From Muricomes sp049840515 (GTDB lineage: Bacteria; Bacillota; Clostridia; Lachnospirales; Lachnospiraceae): a stretch of 64,000 nt of DNA. The notes beneath the pieces were generated by a model, which did no database searches, was not told the DNA's origin, and saw only the letters and a program-made list of their open reading frames with translations. The number at the start of each line of letters is the position of its first letter. Within the stretch, counting starts at the first letter, position 1. Location of the stretch: positions 682,001-746,000 of the forward strand of contig JASGKW010000009.1 of assembly GCA_049840515.1 (NCBI GenBank). Reading direction: 5' to 3'. The position numbers and the translations under genes are program-made. Below are positions 8,376 through 18,297 of the stretch, piece by piece.

Positions 8376-9389
8376 ATGAAAAAGAGAAACAAATGGTTAG
8401 CACTCGCAATTAGTATGTCACTGGTATTTTCTTCAGCAGCATTAGTTGGCTGCGGAGCAAAAGAGGACAAGGCAGACACTACGACAAAGAAAGAAGACTC
8501 TGCAAGTACTGAGAAAGAGGGAAGCGGCAAGAAATTTGCATACTGTACCTCAACACTGAACAACCCATTTATGACCACAATCGGAGATGCATTAAAAGAA
8601 GCGTGTGAAGCAAATGGGGACGAACTGGTAACTTATGACCCACAGTATGACCAGGCAAAACAGATTTCACAGATTGAAGATGCTATTACACAGGGCGTAG
8701 ATGGAATTTTCCTGCTGCCTGTAGACTCTGACGGTGTAAAGAATGTATTACAGACAGCAAAAGATAAGGGCATTCCGGTAATCGCTCTTGATAACCCTGT
8801 AACAGACGTAGATTTAGTTGCAGCGAATGTGGCTTCTGATAACTTTAACGCCGGACATATCGTAGGTGAGGCGATGGTAAAAGACTTCCCAAATGGAGCT
8901 AAAATTGCAGTCATTGATTCTCCTACCATGGTTGCATGTGTGGACAGATTTGAAGGATTCCAGGCAGCGCTTGAGGAAGCTGGAATGACTGATAAGTTTG
9001 AGATTTGCGCACAGCAGGACGCTCAGGCATCTTTAGAGAAAGCAATGCCTATCGCTGATAATATGATTCAGGCAAATCCTGACATCAAAGCATTTTACGG
9101 AATCAACGACCCGACAGCTCTGGGAATTATCGCGGCTCTGCAGGCGGCTGATAAACTGGAAGGCATCAAGATTTATGGTGTTGACGGTTCTCCGGACGGA
9201 AAATCAGCAATTGAAAATGGAACCTTGCAGGTAACAGCAGCTCAGTCACCGGTTGGCATTGCTCAGACTTCTTATGAGAATATGCTTAAGGTTCTGAAGG
9301 GAGAAACAATTGAGAAAGACATCAAGGTAGAGACATTTAAAATTGACAAAGATAATGTCAGCGAATACGGAGTGGACGGCTGGCAGTAA
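8376..9389 (+). CDS. Sugar ABC transporter substrate-binding lipoprotein (RbsB-like)
   Basis: 337 residues. The ATG at 8376 follows TGGAGGAG. A lipoprotein signal ends at LVGCG (Cys about residue 25), then a KED-rich linker and a type I periplasmic-binding fold: FAYCTSTLNNPFMTTIGDAL, DGIFLLPVDSDGVKN, YGINDPTALGIIAAL. It captures a sugar outside the cell and hands it to the permease and ATPase encoded next. It belongs to the ribose/xylose/galactose-type (CUT2) importers. The ligand cannot be named from sequence; the kinases and aldolase downstream suggest a pentulose, hexulose or related sugar. Confidence 0.9.
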   Translation: MKKRNKWLALAISMSLVFSSAALVGCGAKEDKADTTTKKEDSASTEKEGSGKKFAYCTSTLNNPFMTTIGDALKEACEANGDELVTYDPQYDQAKQISQIEDAITQGVDGIFLLPVDSDGVKNVLQTAKDKGIPVIALDNPVTDVDLVAANVASDNFNAGHIVGEAMVKDFPNGAKIAVIDSPTMVACVDRFEGFQAALEEAGMTDKFEICAQQDAQASLEKAMPIADNMIQANPDIKAFYGINDPTALGIIAALQAADKLEGIKIYGVDGSPDGKSAIENGTLQVTAAQSPVGIAQTSYENMLKVLKGETIEKDIKVETFKIDKDNVSEYGVDGWQ

Positions 9390-9430
9390 GTCTATATGTT
9401 TCTAATTCTACATAGTAGGTGAACTATCGA

Positions 9431-9453
9431 AGTGGAGGAGCATACCCTCCACT
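9431..9453 (+). other. Intercistronic hairpin between binding protein and ATPase
   Basis: AGTGGAGG (9431-9438) pairs perfectly with CCTCCACT (9446-9453) and no T run follows. Such hairpins after a binding-protein gene commonly stabilise its mRNA or reduce read-through so that it is made in excess over the ATPase; this role is inferred. Confidence 0.5.
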
Positions 9454-9482
9454 CAGTATTTCAAAAGGAAGCGAGGAAGAAC

Positions 9483-10975
9483 GTGCATAATTATGTTTTA
9501 GAAATGAAAGGCATAGATAAAAAATTTGCAAACGTGTATGCGCTTGAAAATGTGAATCTGCAATTAGAGAAGGGGGAGGTACATGCCCTTCTGGGAGAAA
9601 ACGGTGCAGGTAAATCTACATTAATTAAAGTATTAGGCGGGATATATAAGGCCGATGCCGGGCAGATTATGATAGATGGCCAGGAGGTCACCATTCAATC
9701 TGTCAAGGATGCACAGGCTCACGGAATTAATATTGTACATCAGGAAATCGTGCTGGTTCCCCACATCAGTGTCGCAGAAAATATTTTTCTTGGGAGAGAG
9801 CCTGTCACCAAGGCGGGACTTAAAGACAAGAGAAAGATGATTCATAAGGCGGAAGAACTGGTAAAACAGCTTGGGCTTGATATTGATGTAAAAAAAGATG
9901 TTTACCATCTGACCATCGCCCAGCAGCAATTAGTGGAGATTGTTAAGGCCGTATCCTTCAACTCAAAAATCATTGTAATGGATGAGCCAACCTCTTCTCT
10001 TGCGGAGAGAGAAGTGGAGTATTTATTTGAGGTAATCAACAAGTTAAAGAAACAGGGCGTAAGCATTATTTATATTTCCCACAAGTTAAATGAGTTGTTT
10101 ACCATCGCAGACCGCATTACTGTCATGCGGGATGGAAAGTATGTGGATACGAGAGAAACAAAGTCTACTACCATAGATGACCTGATTAAAATGATGGTTG
10201 GACGCAATCTCACGGAATATTATTCAAGAGGCGAGCATTCCATCGGAGAGGTTGCCTTTGAGGTAAAAGACCTGTCACAAAAAGGTGTATTTGAAAATGT
10301 ATCCTTTCACATTAAAAAGGGAGAGATTGTAGGGTTTGCAGGACTGGTGGGAGCTGGGCGGAGTGAAATTATGCAGGCCATATTTGGTGTATCTTCGATT
10401 GATTCAGGTGAAATGTTTATTAACGGGGAAAAAGTGAAGTTTAAAAATGTTCAGGATGCTATCAGGCATGGAATCGCTTTGATACCTGAGGACAGAAAGA
10501 AACAGGGACTTGTCCTGAAAAATACAGTTGGGTACAATATCACTCTGACGGTGCAGGATCAATATAAAAAGTTTGTCCACATCAACCGGAAAAAACGTGA
10601 TGGAATTATCGACAGATATATCAAGGCTTTTTGCTATAAAGACACCATCACCGGAGCAGCTGGTAAATAATCTGTCAGGAGGAAATCAGCAAAAGATTGT
10701 GTTATCCAAATGGCTGGCTACAAATCCAAAGGTACTAATTCTGGATGAACCTACAAGAGGAGTTGATGTGGGGGCGAAATCAGAGATTTATACCATCATT
10801 GACAAGCTGGCGCAGGATGGAATGGCAGTCATTTTAATTTCTTCAGAATTACAGGAAATCATCAATATGTGTGACCGGATTTGATGTAGTCTCCCAGGGG
10901 CAGGTTGCCGGTGAACTTAAGCGGGATGAGTTCGATCAGGAGAAAATTATGTATCATGCAACAGGAGGGAAATAA
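9483..10975 (+). CDS. Sugar ABC transporter ATP-binding protein (RbsA-like), frameshifted
   Basis: About 496 residues once two extra T bases are removed (in the T5 run 10628-10632 and in TTT 10880-10882). It has two tandem ABC domains, the hallmark of CUT2 importers: Walker A GENGAGKST and Walker B IIVMDEPTSSL in the first, and GLVGAGRSE, NLSGGNQQK and VLILDEPTRGVDVGA in the second. The likely start is GTG at 9483 after GAGGAAG; the upstream GTG at 9432 lies within the hairpin. It energises import of the sugar bound by the upstream lipoprotein. Both breaks look like sequence errors, because the rest is fully conserved. Confidence 0.85.
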
Positions 10976-10978
10976 GAG

Positions 10979-11966
10979 ATGTCTAAAGAAAATCGTGTTA
11001 AAATTGCTGAAAGAACAAATAATCCGGTGTTGAAATTTTTCAGTGAAAACCTTGGTATTATAGCTGCATTAATTGTAATCTCTGTGATTGTAGCTATTAT
11101 GTCCCCTGTTTTTCTGAGTGTAGATAATGCACTGAGCGTGGGAAGGCAGATATCCACAAATGCAGTATTAACGCTGGGAATGGGAATGGTTATTATCACA
11201 GGTGGTATTGACCTTTCCGTCGGTGCGGTGGTAGCGCTGACAGGTACGCTGTGTGTTGGTTTTATCAATCAGGGAATCCCGGTGCCTGTTTCCGTTATAC
11301 TCTGTGTGGGAATCGGTGTGCTTGTTGGATTTCTCAATGGAATCATTATTGCAAAAACAGGCATGGCACCATTTATCGTGACAATGTCTACAATGAACAT
11401 CGGCCGCGGAATTGCATACTTGTACAGCGGCGGTCTGCCACTGCGATGTACTAGAGATGACTTTGCCGTACTGGGAACCGGAGATTCAGGGCCAGTTCCA
11501 CTGCCTATCATATATCTGATTATTCTCATACTGATTCGTATGGCTGCTCTTATCAAGAGCAAAATTTGGTACTTATGTATACGCTCTGGGCGGAAACCGG
11601 GAGGCTGCAAAGTTTTCTGGAATCCCGACGGTAAAGATTGAGGTCATTGTCTATACCTTATCTGTGGTTCCTGTCAGGATTTGCGGGCGTAGTCTCGCAG
11701 CCAGGATGTTTTCAGGACAGCCGTCTGTACAGCAGGGCGCAGAGATGGATGCCATCGCAGCGTGTGTTCTGGGCGGTGTATCCATGACCGGAGGAATGGG
11801 AAAAGTAGGCGGCACTATGATTGGTGCATTGATTATCGGTGTCATCAGCAATGGGTTAAACTTGCTGAATGTAAATTCCTTTGTGTCCAACATTGTAAAA
11901 GGAATCATTGTATTAATCGCAGTTTACATAGACATCATCAAAAAGAACAAAATGATGAAAGGATAG
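10979..11966 (+). CDS. Sugar ABC transporter permease (RbsC-like), frameshifted
   Basis: About 328 residues after correction of three indels: an extra A at 11561-11564, an extra T near 11665 and a missing base near 11696. It is a polytopic inner-membrane protein with the CUT2 signature TGGIDLSVGAVVAL near residue 75 and, in the corrected frame, TYVYALGGNREAAK and DAIAACVLGGVSMTGG. It forms the channel of the importer. The RBS GGAGG precedes the ATG at 10979, three bases after the ATPase stop. The kinase gene follows nine bases later. Confidence 0.85.
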
Positions 11967-11975
11967 AGGTGAAAT

Positions 11976-13464
11976 ATGTCAGTTGCAGGATTAGATATAG
12001 GCACCAGCGGGTGCAAAATTGTAGTTTATGATTTAGAAGGAAATATAAAAGCAGCTTGCAGCCACTCTTATAAAGAAGAGGGCGCTGATGGCTATAGAGA
12101 AATTGACCCTGCAACGGTTCTGCCAGGAGTAAAAGCGTGTATAAAAAATGTTTCCAAAGAACTGGATGACCCCATAAGAGCATTGGCGGTGGGGACCCTG
12201 GGTGAGTCGGTTGTCTGCATGGACGAAGATGGAAAGATTCTTGGAAAGTCTATGGTCACCGGTGACAAGCGGGGGATTTTGGAGGTGGAAGAGATTCTGC
12301 AAAAAGTCAGCAGAGAAGAAATTATGGATATAACAGGGATTCCTGCAAGTGAAATGTACTCCCTCCCTAAATTACTGTGGATGAATAAGCACACAGATAT
12401 GATTAAGAGAGCCAAATATATTTTCACTTATGAGGATTATATCGGATATTACCTCACCGGGAACAGAAAAATCAGCCACTCATCGGCATCCCGCACAATG
12501 GCTCTGGATATTGAACAGAAGGTCTGGTCTGAAAAGTTATTGGAGATAGCGGGCATTTCAAAGGAACAGATGTCTGTTCCGGTAAGTGCAGGAACCATTG
12601 TAGGTCAGGTGCTCCCTGAGATTGCAGAAGAACTGGGTCTTTCCCCCGAAATGAAGGTTGTGGCAGGCGGGCATGACCAGGAGTGTGCGGCATTAGGGGC
12701 AGGGGTGGTCACATCCGGAATTGGTGAGGACGGCCACGGCACCTGCGAGGTATTGAACCTGATGCTGGGCGAACCCTTGAGAACTAAGGCCATGATAGAA
12801 ACAGACATGGCGTGTGTCCCTGGAATGATACCGGGAACCTACATGACAAACATGGAGATTACAACCTGCGGGATACTGATGAACTGGAGCCGGGATTGTA
12901 TGTTTGAAGGCATTCACAGAAGATGCAAGGAAACTGGTGAGAATTTCTTTGCATATATGGACAGAAAAGCCACAGGCATCAAGACGGAGCTTGCTGGTGC
13001 TGCCTCAGTTTGGCTGGTCAGGACACCCCGATATCAATTATGATATGAGAGGTCTGATATGGGGATTGACTATCCACACAAAGCCGGAAGAAATTTACCT
13101 GGCAGTAAAAGAATCCCTGGCTTTTCAAATGAAAATGGCCTATGAATATGCGGGCTTTTTAGGGGTGAATGTGGAGCAGATTGCAATAACAGGCGGCGGG
13201 GCAGTTTCAGAGCTTACCATGCAAATCCGCGCTGACGTTTTTGGCGTAAACACAGTCTCACTGAAAAATAAAGAGGCCGGGACGCTTGGATGTATGATTG
13301 CGGCGGCAACGGCGGTGGGGGATTATTCCAGTTTTGAGGAGGGTGTAAAACGTGCAGTAAAAATTCAGCAGACCTACAGCCCCAGGGAAGAGTGGAAGGA
13401 ATACTACCAGTCAAAATATGAAAGATACAAGAGATTATACGAAAAAATGCACGATTTCACCTAA
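11976..13464 (+). CDS. FGGY-family carbohydrate kinase, frameshifted
   Basis: About 495 residues after removing one extra T at 12991-12992. The N-terminal phosphate-binding loop is GLDIGTSGCKIVVYDLEG; the C-terminal FGGY domain has LVLPQFGWSG, then ITGGGAVSELTMQIRADVFG, and AGTLGCMIAAATAVG. FGGY kinases phosphorylate sugars such as xylulose, ribulose, gluconate or glycerol using ATP. The substrate is not evident. GAGGTG precedes the ATG. A second, different FGGY kinase follows directly, which is unusual and suggests either two substrates or two phosphorylation steps. Confidence 0.85.
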
Positions 13465-13514
13465 AATGAGATAAGAAAAATGAAAATAAAAACAGTGATA
13501 TTTGGAGAGGCATA

Positions 13515-14946
13515 ATGAAATATTATTTGGGTATAGATATTGGTACTTCCACAGCAAAAATAACAGTCATTGATGAAGATGGAATAGTAGTGGGCTGCTG
13601 CGAACAAGAATATCAATATTCTCAGCCAAAACCGGGCTGGAAAGAAATTTGGCCGCAGGTGTGGGTAAAAGCTGTAAAAGCAGGCATGGCGAAGCTTCTT
13701 TCGGGTATTGAGCCGAAGGAAGTTGAAGCAATCGGAGTTTCAGGGCAAATGCACACCACCATATTTCTGGATCAGTCGGGGGTTCCCATACGGCCGGCAA
13801 TTATGTGGAATGATGTTCGGACAAAAGATTATTTCCCCAAACTGAAAGAAACACTGACACAACAAGATACCAGAGCCATTTCTAAAATAATTTCTACAGG
13901 AAGCCCGGCAGCCAATCTGCTCTGGCTGAGAGATAATGAGGAAGACGCATTTAAAAAGCTTGGGAAATTTGTAATCGGCCCGGACTATCTGGTCTATTAT
14001 CTGACCGGTCAGTACAGTACAGATTACTGCCAGGCCTCCACTTCTTCTCTCTATGATACAGAGTGTCTGAACTGGTCTGAAACAATGATGGATTTAATCG
14101 GGCTGTCGGAGGACATGTACCCTCCAATCAAAGGGAGTCAGGAGATAGTAGGAAATCTGAGAAAGAGATACAGGAAGAGTTTGGATTTTCGCCGGATGTG
14201 AAAGTGATTGCAGGGACAGGGACAATTCTGCCGCAGCAATATCCACAGGCAGTCTGCAGCATGGATATCCGGTGCTGTCTATCGGAACTTCGGGGGTTTT
14301 AATTCTGCCCAGGGGAAAGGCAAAAGAAGATTCAAAAGGAAAAGAAATCCTGTTTTCTCTGGACGGAAAAGATATCACTTACATGACTCAGGGGGTAGTA
14401 CAATCTGCCGGGGGGCAGCTATGAGTGGTATGTAAAAATCCTTGGCATCACTGACTTTAACGGTTTGACGGCGGATGTTGATATTTCTGAATTGGGCAGC
14501 AAGCAGCTTTTATTTTATCCTCATCTGACCGGAGATAAAACTATTTATGCGGATTCTTCCCTGAGAGGCGCCTTTATCGGACTGGAGATGAACGACTTAA
14601 AAGAAGATCTGGCAGTTGCTGTTATGGAGGGTGTTTGTTTCGCGGTAAAGGAATTGATTTATGAGATGGACCTGCCGATAGAGACTCTGGAAGAGGCTTG
14701 ATGGTGACCGGAGGCGGGGCACACAGTAAAATATGGATGCAGATAATGGCAGATGTGTTGAGTGTGCGGACAGTACAGCTGGATGGAAATGAGGGTGTTT
14801 ATGGGCTCGCCATCCTGGCAAAAAATGCTCTGGAAGAGAATGTGAGCACTGGTTACATAAAAGAAAATAAAATTAATACACGGAATTATTTTCATCTGAG
14901 ACCATTTAATGTAGAGAAATACAAGCACAAATATGAACAATATTAA
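13515..14946 (+). CDS. Xylulokinase-like FGGY carbohydrate kinase, frameshifted
   Basis: About 477 residues after correcting four indels: one base missing near 14160, one G missing at 14219-14221, one extra G in 14410-14415 and one T missing at 14698-14699. The N-terminus YYLGIDIGTSTAKITVIDE and VSGQMHTTIFLDQSG are typical of xylulokinases; the C-terminal part reads MVTGGGAHSKIWMQIMADVL. It probably phosphorylates a ketopentose or ketohexose delivered by the ABC importer. Four breaks in 1.4 kb is the densest cluster in the window; all motifs are intact between them, so I regard the gene as functional and the breaks as errors. Confidence 0.8.
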
Positions 14947-15068
14947 AAAATACACGATGCAATTCAAGAAATTTTCAGCTAGAGAGGAGTCAATCATTAG
15001 CACGGGACTGTAATCTGATTTATTTTATGGTATGATAACATAAAATAGACGATAAGGTGGGTATGTAT

Positions 15069-15834
15069 ATGTTGAAAGATAAAAGAAGACAGCAAATTCT
15101 GGAACTGTTGAAACGGGATGGACAGGTAGAAATCAGTGTCTTAAGAAAGATGTTTGATGTGACGGAAATGACAATCAGGCGGGACCTGGACAATCTGGCT
15201 GCCACATATGATATCGTTCGCACCCATGGCGGGGCAATGCTTTCAGATATTCAGCAGAGCATAGAGCTCCCCTTATGAACGGAGAATCGGTTCCCAGGGC
15301 GATGAGAAAAGACAGATTGCAATGAAAGCGCTGTCTTTGATTAAACACAGGCAGACTCTGTTTTTTGACTCTGGTTCAACGACTTACTATATGGCTCAAA
15401 ATATTGGAAATGATAAAATAAATACCATTTTAACTACAGGTGTGAACCTTGCGCCGGAACTTTTGAACCGTCAGAGCGTGTCCGTGATTATGATTGGCGG
15501 GGACCTGAGGCGGAATACAATTTCAAGCTGCGGGCCGCTGGCGGAGGAACAGTTGAATAAATTCCGGGTAGATATTGCATTTTTAGGTGCAAATGGTGTA
15601 GGTGACGATGGAAATGTTTATATTGGAAATTCAACAGAACTTGGAATAAAGAATACGGTGATGAATATCGCAAAGGAGAAGTATTTGTTAGTAGACTCGA
15701 GTAAATTTGGATGTTCACAATTTCTCCATTATGCAAAATTAAGTGATTTTGATGGAGTGATAGTAGACTCAGGACTTTCGGAAAATGTAATGAAGAAAAT
15801 GAAAAAGATGGGTGCGAATATTATCATTTCCTAA
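15069..15834 (+). CDS. DeoR-family sugar operon regulator, frameshifted
   Basis: About 254 residues after removing one extra C in the C4 run 15269-15272. The N-terminal helix-turn-helix runs from RRQQILELLKRDGQVEISVL to MTIRRDLDNL; the C-terminal sugar-phosphate sensing domain shows DSGSTTYYMA, MIGGDLRRNT and VDSSKFG. DeoR regulators are released from DNA by a phosphorylated sugar. Its place between the kinases and the aldolase points to control of this operon; the inverted repeat at 8247-8267 is a candidate target. The ATG at 15069 is preferred over 15063 because of spacing to AAGGTGG. Confidence 0.85.
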
Positions 15835-15908
15835 TGGGAAGATACTGGATATCCTTCGGGACTTTGCGGTTAAGTGGAATCACTAACTGTTCAGGAGGAG
15901 ATACAGAA

Positions 15909-16741
15909 ATGAAAATTGTAAATGGATACGATTTAATGGAATATGGAAAGAAACATAATTATATGCTGCCTGCATTTAATACGACCAATCTGGAAATGAC
16001 TTATGCCATTGCCAAAGGTCTGAATGAGGTAAAACTGCCCGGATACATACAGATATCGTCCAACAATCTGAGATTATCCAGCCCGGAGACCATTGTTGCA
16101 ATCACAAAGGAGGCGCTGAAAGATTCAGACATGCCCATAGCACTGCACCTGGATCATGGAAAGTCTTATGAGGATGTGAAAAAATGTGTGGATGCAGGGT
16201 TTACATCAATTATGATTGATGCCTCCCATCTTTCCTATGAAGATAATATCAGGGCTACCAAAAAAGCTGTGGATTACTGTCATTTCTACGGGATACCGGT
16301 AGAGGCAGAGCTTGGAGCCTTGAAAGGAAAAGAGGAAGATATTGTAAATGAGGCGGACTGCAAGACAGACCCGGAACTTGTGCATGATTTTGTAACCCGC
16401 ACGGGCTGTGACCTCCTCGCAGTTTCAATCGGAAATGTACATGGGCTTGACATCGAGCCGAAAATTGATGTGCCGCTGTTAAAGAAGCTCGACCCCTTAG
16501 CCCGGTACCCCTTGTTATGCATGGAGGCTCCGGTGTTCCTTTTGAAATCATCCGGGAAATCAAACAATACGGTATGTTAAAGGTGAACTATGGCTCTGAT
16601 TTGAGAAAAGCATTTGTTGCTACATTTGGGGAAGCTTATGTCCACAATAATGGAATTGCAAGTGTAATAGAACATAGTATAGATGCGGTAGAAAATGTAA
16701 GTAAAACAGTACAGTATATCACCAGCACAATCAATCAATAA
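15909..16741 (+). CDS. Class II fructose/tagatose-bisphosphate-type aldolase, frameshifted
   Basis: About 277 residues after restoring one C near 16501-16503. It is a zinc-dependent class II aldolase: the catalytic Asp and zinc-binding His lie in ALHLDHGKSYE, a further metal ligand in PVEAELGALKGKE, His in VSIGNVHG and His in VMHGGSGVPFE. Such enzymes split ketose-1-phosphates or ketose bisphosphates into dihydroxyacetone phosphate and an aldehyde. The protein resembles the KbaY/GatY/FbaA group; the exact substrate is unknown. GGAGGAG precedes the ATG. It is the last gene of the sugar operon and is followed by a terminator. Confidence 0.85.
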
Positions 16742-16747
16742 ATTTGT

Positions 16748-16777
16748 AAGCCTGCTGGGTCTTCGGCAGGCTTTTTC
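16748..16777 (+). terminator. Terminator of the sugar operon
   Basis: AAGCCTGC (16748-16755) pairs with GCAGGCTT (16766-16773) around a 10-base loop, followed by TTT. Confidence 0.88.
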
Positions 16778-16803
16778 TGACGGCAGGGAAATTAACAACA
16801 AAT

Positions 16804-16849
16804 AAAAGAGTATAATACCCTGATAATTTAACAGGCTTTACACTCTTTT
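16804..16849 (-). terminator. Terminator of the coiled-coil gene
   Basis: On the minus strand AAAGAGTGTAA pairs with TTATACTCTTT (one G-U pair) and a short T tract follows. The 34 bases at 16813-16846 within it reappear inverted at 17239-17272. Confidence 0.6.
16813..16846. repeat. Left arm of a 34-bp inverted repeat
   Basis: These 34 bases are the reverse complement of 17239-17272 with three mismatches, all transitions. The pair brackets the small coiled-coil gene exactly. Confidence 0.75.
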
Positions 16850-16867
16850 GGTGATCCTTTATATTAT

Positions 16868-17194
16868 TTAAGATATCTTTTCAAGTTTTTTACTATGTTC
16901 ACGCACTACCTTCTTGAGTAACTGGATATCGGCTTGCATTTGTTCGTAATCATCAACACTGTTTTTATAGCGATTATATGTCGATGTGTAGCAGGATTCA
17001 ATATTTTGTAAACGTGGTGAAATATCATTTTCAAAAATGAGTTTTATGACTCTGATATCATTTTCGAGAATGAGTTTTGTGTCTGCAATATTATTTTCAA
17101 GAGTAAGTTTTGTATCTCTGATTTCATCTTTTAAAGGCTGTATCTTTTTATCCATCATATCGGATAACGCAAGCAGGAGTTCATTATCGGTCAT
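16868..17194 (-). CDS. Small coiled-coil protein of unknown function
   Basis: 108 residues starting MTDNELLLALSDMMDKKIQ. The ATG at 17194 follows GGGAGGTGG. Nearly the whole protein is predicted as heptad helix. An internal repeat of about ten residues occurs three times (TKLTLENNIAD, TKLILENDIRV, IKLIFENDISP), and the end LLKKVVREHSKKLEKIS is typical of short coiled-coil proteins of Lachnospiraceae genomes that often occur in several copies. No enzymatic motif. It is bracketed by 34-bp inverted repeats and stands next to a palindromic mobile-looking element, so it may travel as a cassette. Confidence 0.65.
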   Translation of the reverse strand: MTDNELLLALSDMMDKKIQPLKDEIRDTKLTLENNIADTKLILENDIRVIKLIFENDISPRLQNIESCYTSTYNRYKNSVDDYEQMQADIQLLKKVVREHSKKLEKIS

Positions 17195-17238
17195 GTTGTC
17201 CACCTCCCTTTTATATGGCTGTTATTATATCATACATC

Positions 17239-17272
17239 AGAGTGTAAAGTCTATTAAATTATCAAGGTATTA
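17239..17272. repeat. Right arm of a 34-bp inverted repeat
   Basis: Inverted copy of 16813-16846 (31 of 34 identical), located in the upstream region of the coiled-coil gene and five bases from the palindromic element. Confidence 0.75.
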
Positions 17273-17277
17273 TTTAT

Positions 17278-17450
17278 GTAACAGTTCAGCCATGCGCAGG
17301 TATTTAAATATAATCTGTGCGAGTTTGCCTGCAACAGGTTATATTAAATATCTGCATATGGCGCTCTGCCGTAAGCGAGAGTTTTAACTGCGTCAGCAGT
17401 GAAAAAGGCTGCAAAGCAGCCAACTCGAGCTTGCATGGCCGAACTGTTAC
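17278..17450. repeat. MITE-like palindromic element, copy 1 (173 bp)
   Basis: GTAACAGTTCAGCCATGC (17278-17295) and GCATGGCCGAACTGTTAC (17433-17450) are 18-bp terminal inverted repeats with one mismatch. The interior holds a small hairpin (GGCTGCAAAGCAGCC) and a 60-bp core (about 17375-17440) shared, inverted, with 23306-23392. There is no coding capacity for a transposase, so it resembles a miniature inverted-repeat element or REP-like sequence. Confidence 0.7.
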
Positions 17451-17469
17451 TTATACTGGAGGATTTTGT

Positions 17470-17562
17470 ATGAGAGATACGAGATTATTTAAGGAGGGGG
17501 AGAATATTAATGCAAATCTGGACCCAATAGTAATACATAAAAGGGTTGTGCACAACTATTAG
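17470..17562 (+). CDS. Possible 30-residue peptide
   Basis: An ATG at 17470 preceded by GGAGG at a suitable distance opens a 30-codon frame (MRDTRLFKEGENINANLDPI, then VIHKRVVHNY). There is no signal peptide and no recognised family. It lies between the palindromic element and the convergent DUF5721 gene. It could be a real small protein or chance. Confidence 0.25.
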   Translation: MRDTRLFKEGENINANLDPIVIHKRVVHNY

Positions 17563-17570
17563 GGTGTCTT

Positions 17571-18059
17571 TTATGCCTCAGGCTCATAGGCGATTTGTTT
17601 TTGAGTGAGAAATTTCTGCACGATGGTATCCCAGGCCTGCTCCAGAGACTTATCCATTGTAAAAGTCTTCAGGGAAGTTCCGGTAATACATTGAAGTTTG
17701 GTGCCGTCATATCGAATATTCAGATATAGTCCCTGTACCTGCTCCTCCTGAAAATCCAGGTGGTTCTGTTCAATAAGCCGGGAAATATTTGCCGGGGACA
17801 AACTGAAAATGAATTTAAAACTTAAGGGTGTTTTTTTCCCTTTAATTAGAGAAAAACAATAGTCTCTCAGGCTCTTCCAGAAAGAATGCTCAGGAATATC
17901 TTCTTCTTCCGGGAAAAAAGCTTTTTGCATAAAGCCATCAATCTTGAACGTGTTAAAGGTAACGATTTCACCTTCAATGAAAAGAAAATTGTCAAAGGTA
18001 TCAGATAATAATAGATGTGCCATAGAATCCTTCACACTGGTGAGATGAAGTGCAATCAT
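17571..18059 (-). CDS. DUF5721 family protein
   Basis: 162 residues from the ATG at 18059, which follows GGAAGGAG; the frame continues upstream through the palindromic repeat at 18090-18128 and that part is unlikely to be translated. The N-terminus MIALHLTSVKDSMAHLLLSD, then LFIEGEIVTFNTFKIDG, is characteristic of DUF5721, a family found mainly in Lachnospiraceae and with no assigned function. It has a soluble mixed alpha/beta composition and no membrane segment. It is a single gene. Confidence 0.7.
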   Translation of the reverse strand: MIALHLTSVKDSMAHLLLSDTFDNFLFIEGEIVTFNTFKIDGFMQKAFFPEEEDIPEHSFWKSLRDYCFSLIKGKKTPLSFKFIFSLSPANISRLIEQNHLDFQEEQVQGLYLNIRYDGTKLQCITGTSLKTFTMDKSLEQAWDTIVQKFLTQKQIAYEPEA

Positions 18060-18089
18060 ATGAGGTAAGCTCCTTCCGTATTTGTAGAG

Positions 18090-18128
18090 ACAGTTCAGCC
18101 AACTCAAGCTGTATGGCTGAACTGTTAC
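18090..18128. repeat. Palindromic element, short copy (39 bp)
   Basis: ACAGTTCAGCC (18090-18100) and GGCTGAACTGTTAC (18115-18128) are the ends of the palindromic family with only 14 bases between them. It lies immediately upstream of the DUF5721 ribosome binding site. Confidence 0.65.
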
Positions 18129-18158
18129 TTTGTATGTGATGCTCTTGCTGTTTTTATA

Positions 18159-18187
18159 TTGCATAATTTTAGAATATATGTTATGTT
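18159..18187 (+). promoter_or_regulatory. Possible promoter of the antisense RNA
   Basis: TTGCAT (18159-18164), 17 bases, TATGTT (18182-18187). A transcript starting near 18194 would run about 100 bases to the terminator at 18257-18297 and cover the 3' end of the small toxin message. Confidence 0.4.
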
Positions 18188-18193
18188 ATAGAC

Positions 18194-18294
18194 ATAAAGG
18201 AACAACCGCCCACAAAGTGGTTGACCTCACAAAATGGTCTTAGCTACTTATGTAGCTGCCTATCCTGTGTGCAAGACAGGATAGGCATTTTTAT
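18194..18294 (+). ncRNA. Probable antisense antitoxin RNA of a type I system
   Basis: A promoter-like pair at 18159-18187 and a strong terminator at 18257-18297 delimit a transcript of about 100 nt with no open frame, converging on the 31-codon holin-like toxin on the other strand. It would overlap the toxin mRNA 3' region, the arrangement known for TxpA/RatA-type pairs in Firmicutes. Function inferred from layout only. Confidence 0.45.
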
Positions 18295-18297
18295 TTT
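18257..18297 (+). terminator. Strong hairpin terminator
   Basis: A 12-bp perfect stem, TGCCTATCCTGT (18257-18268) with ACAGGATAGGCA (18276-18287), is followed by TTTTTATTTT. Confidence 0.9.

Noticed and set aside
8376..16741. Decay of the sugar operon as a pseudogene cluster
   Set aside because: Every gene keeps its motifs between breaks, each break is a single base, and similar breaks occur in relA and other conserved genes across the window.
18090..18164. Longer N-terminus of the DUF5721 protein
   Set aside because: The extension is the palindromic repeat read through; the internal ATG at 18059 has a good ribosome site and the family's normal start.
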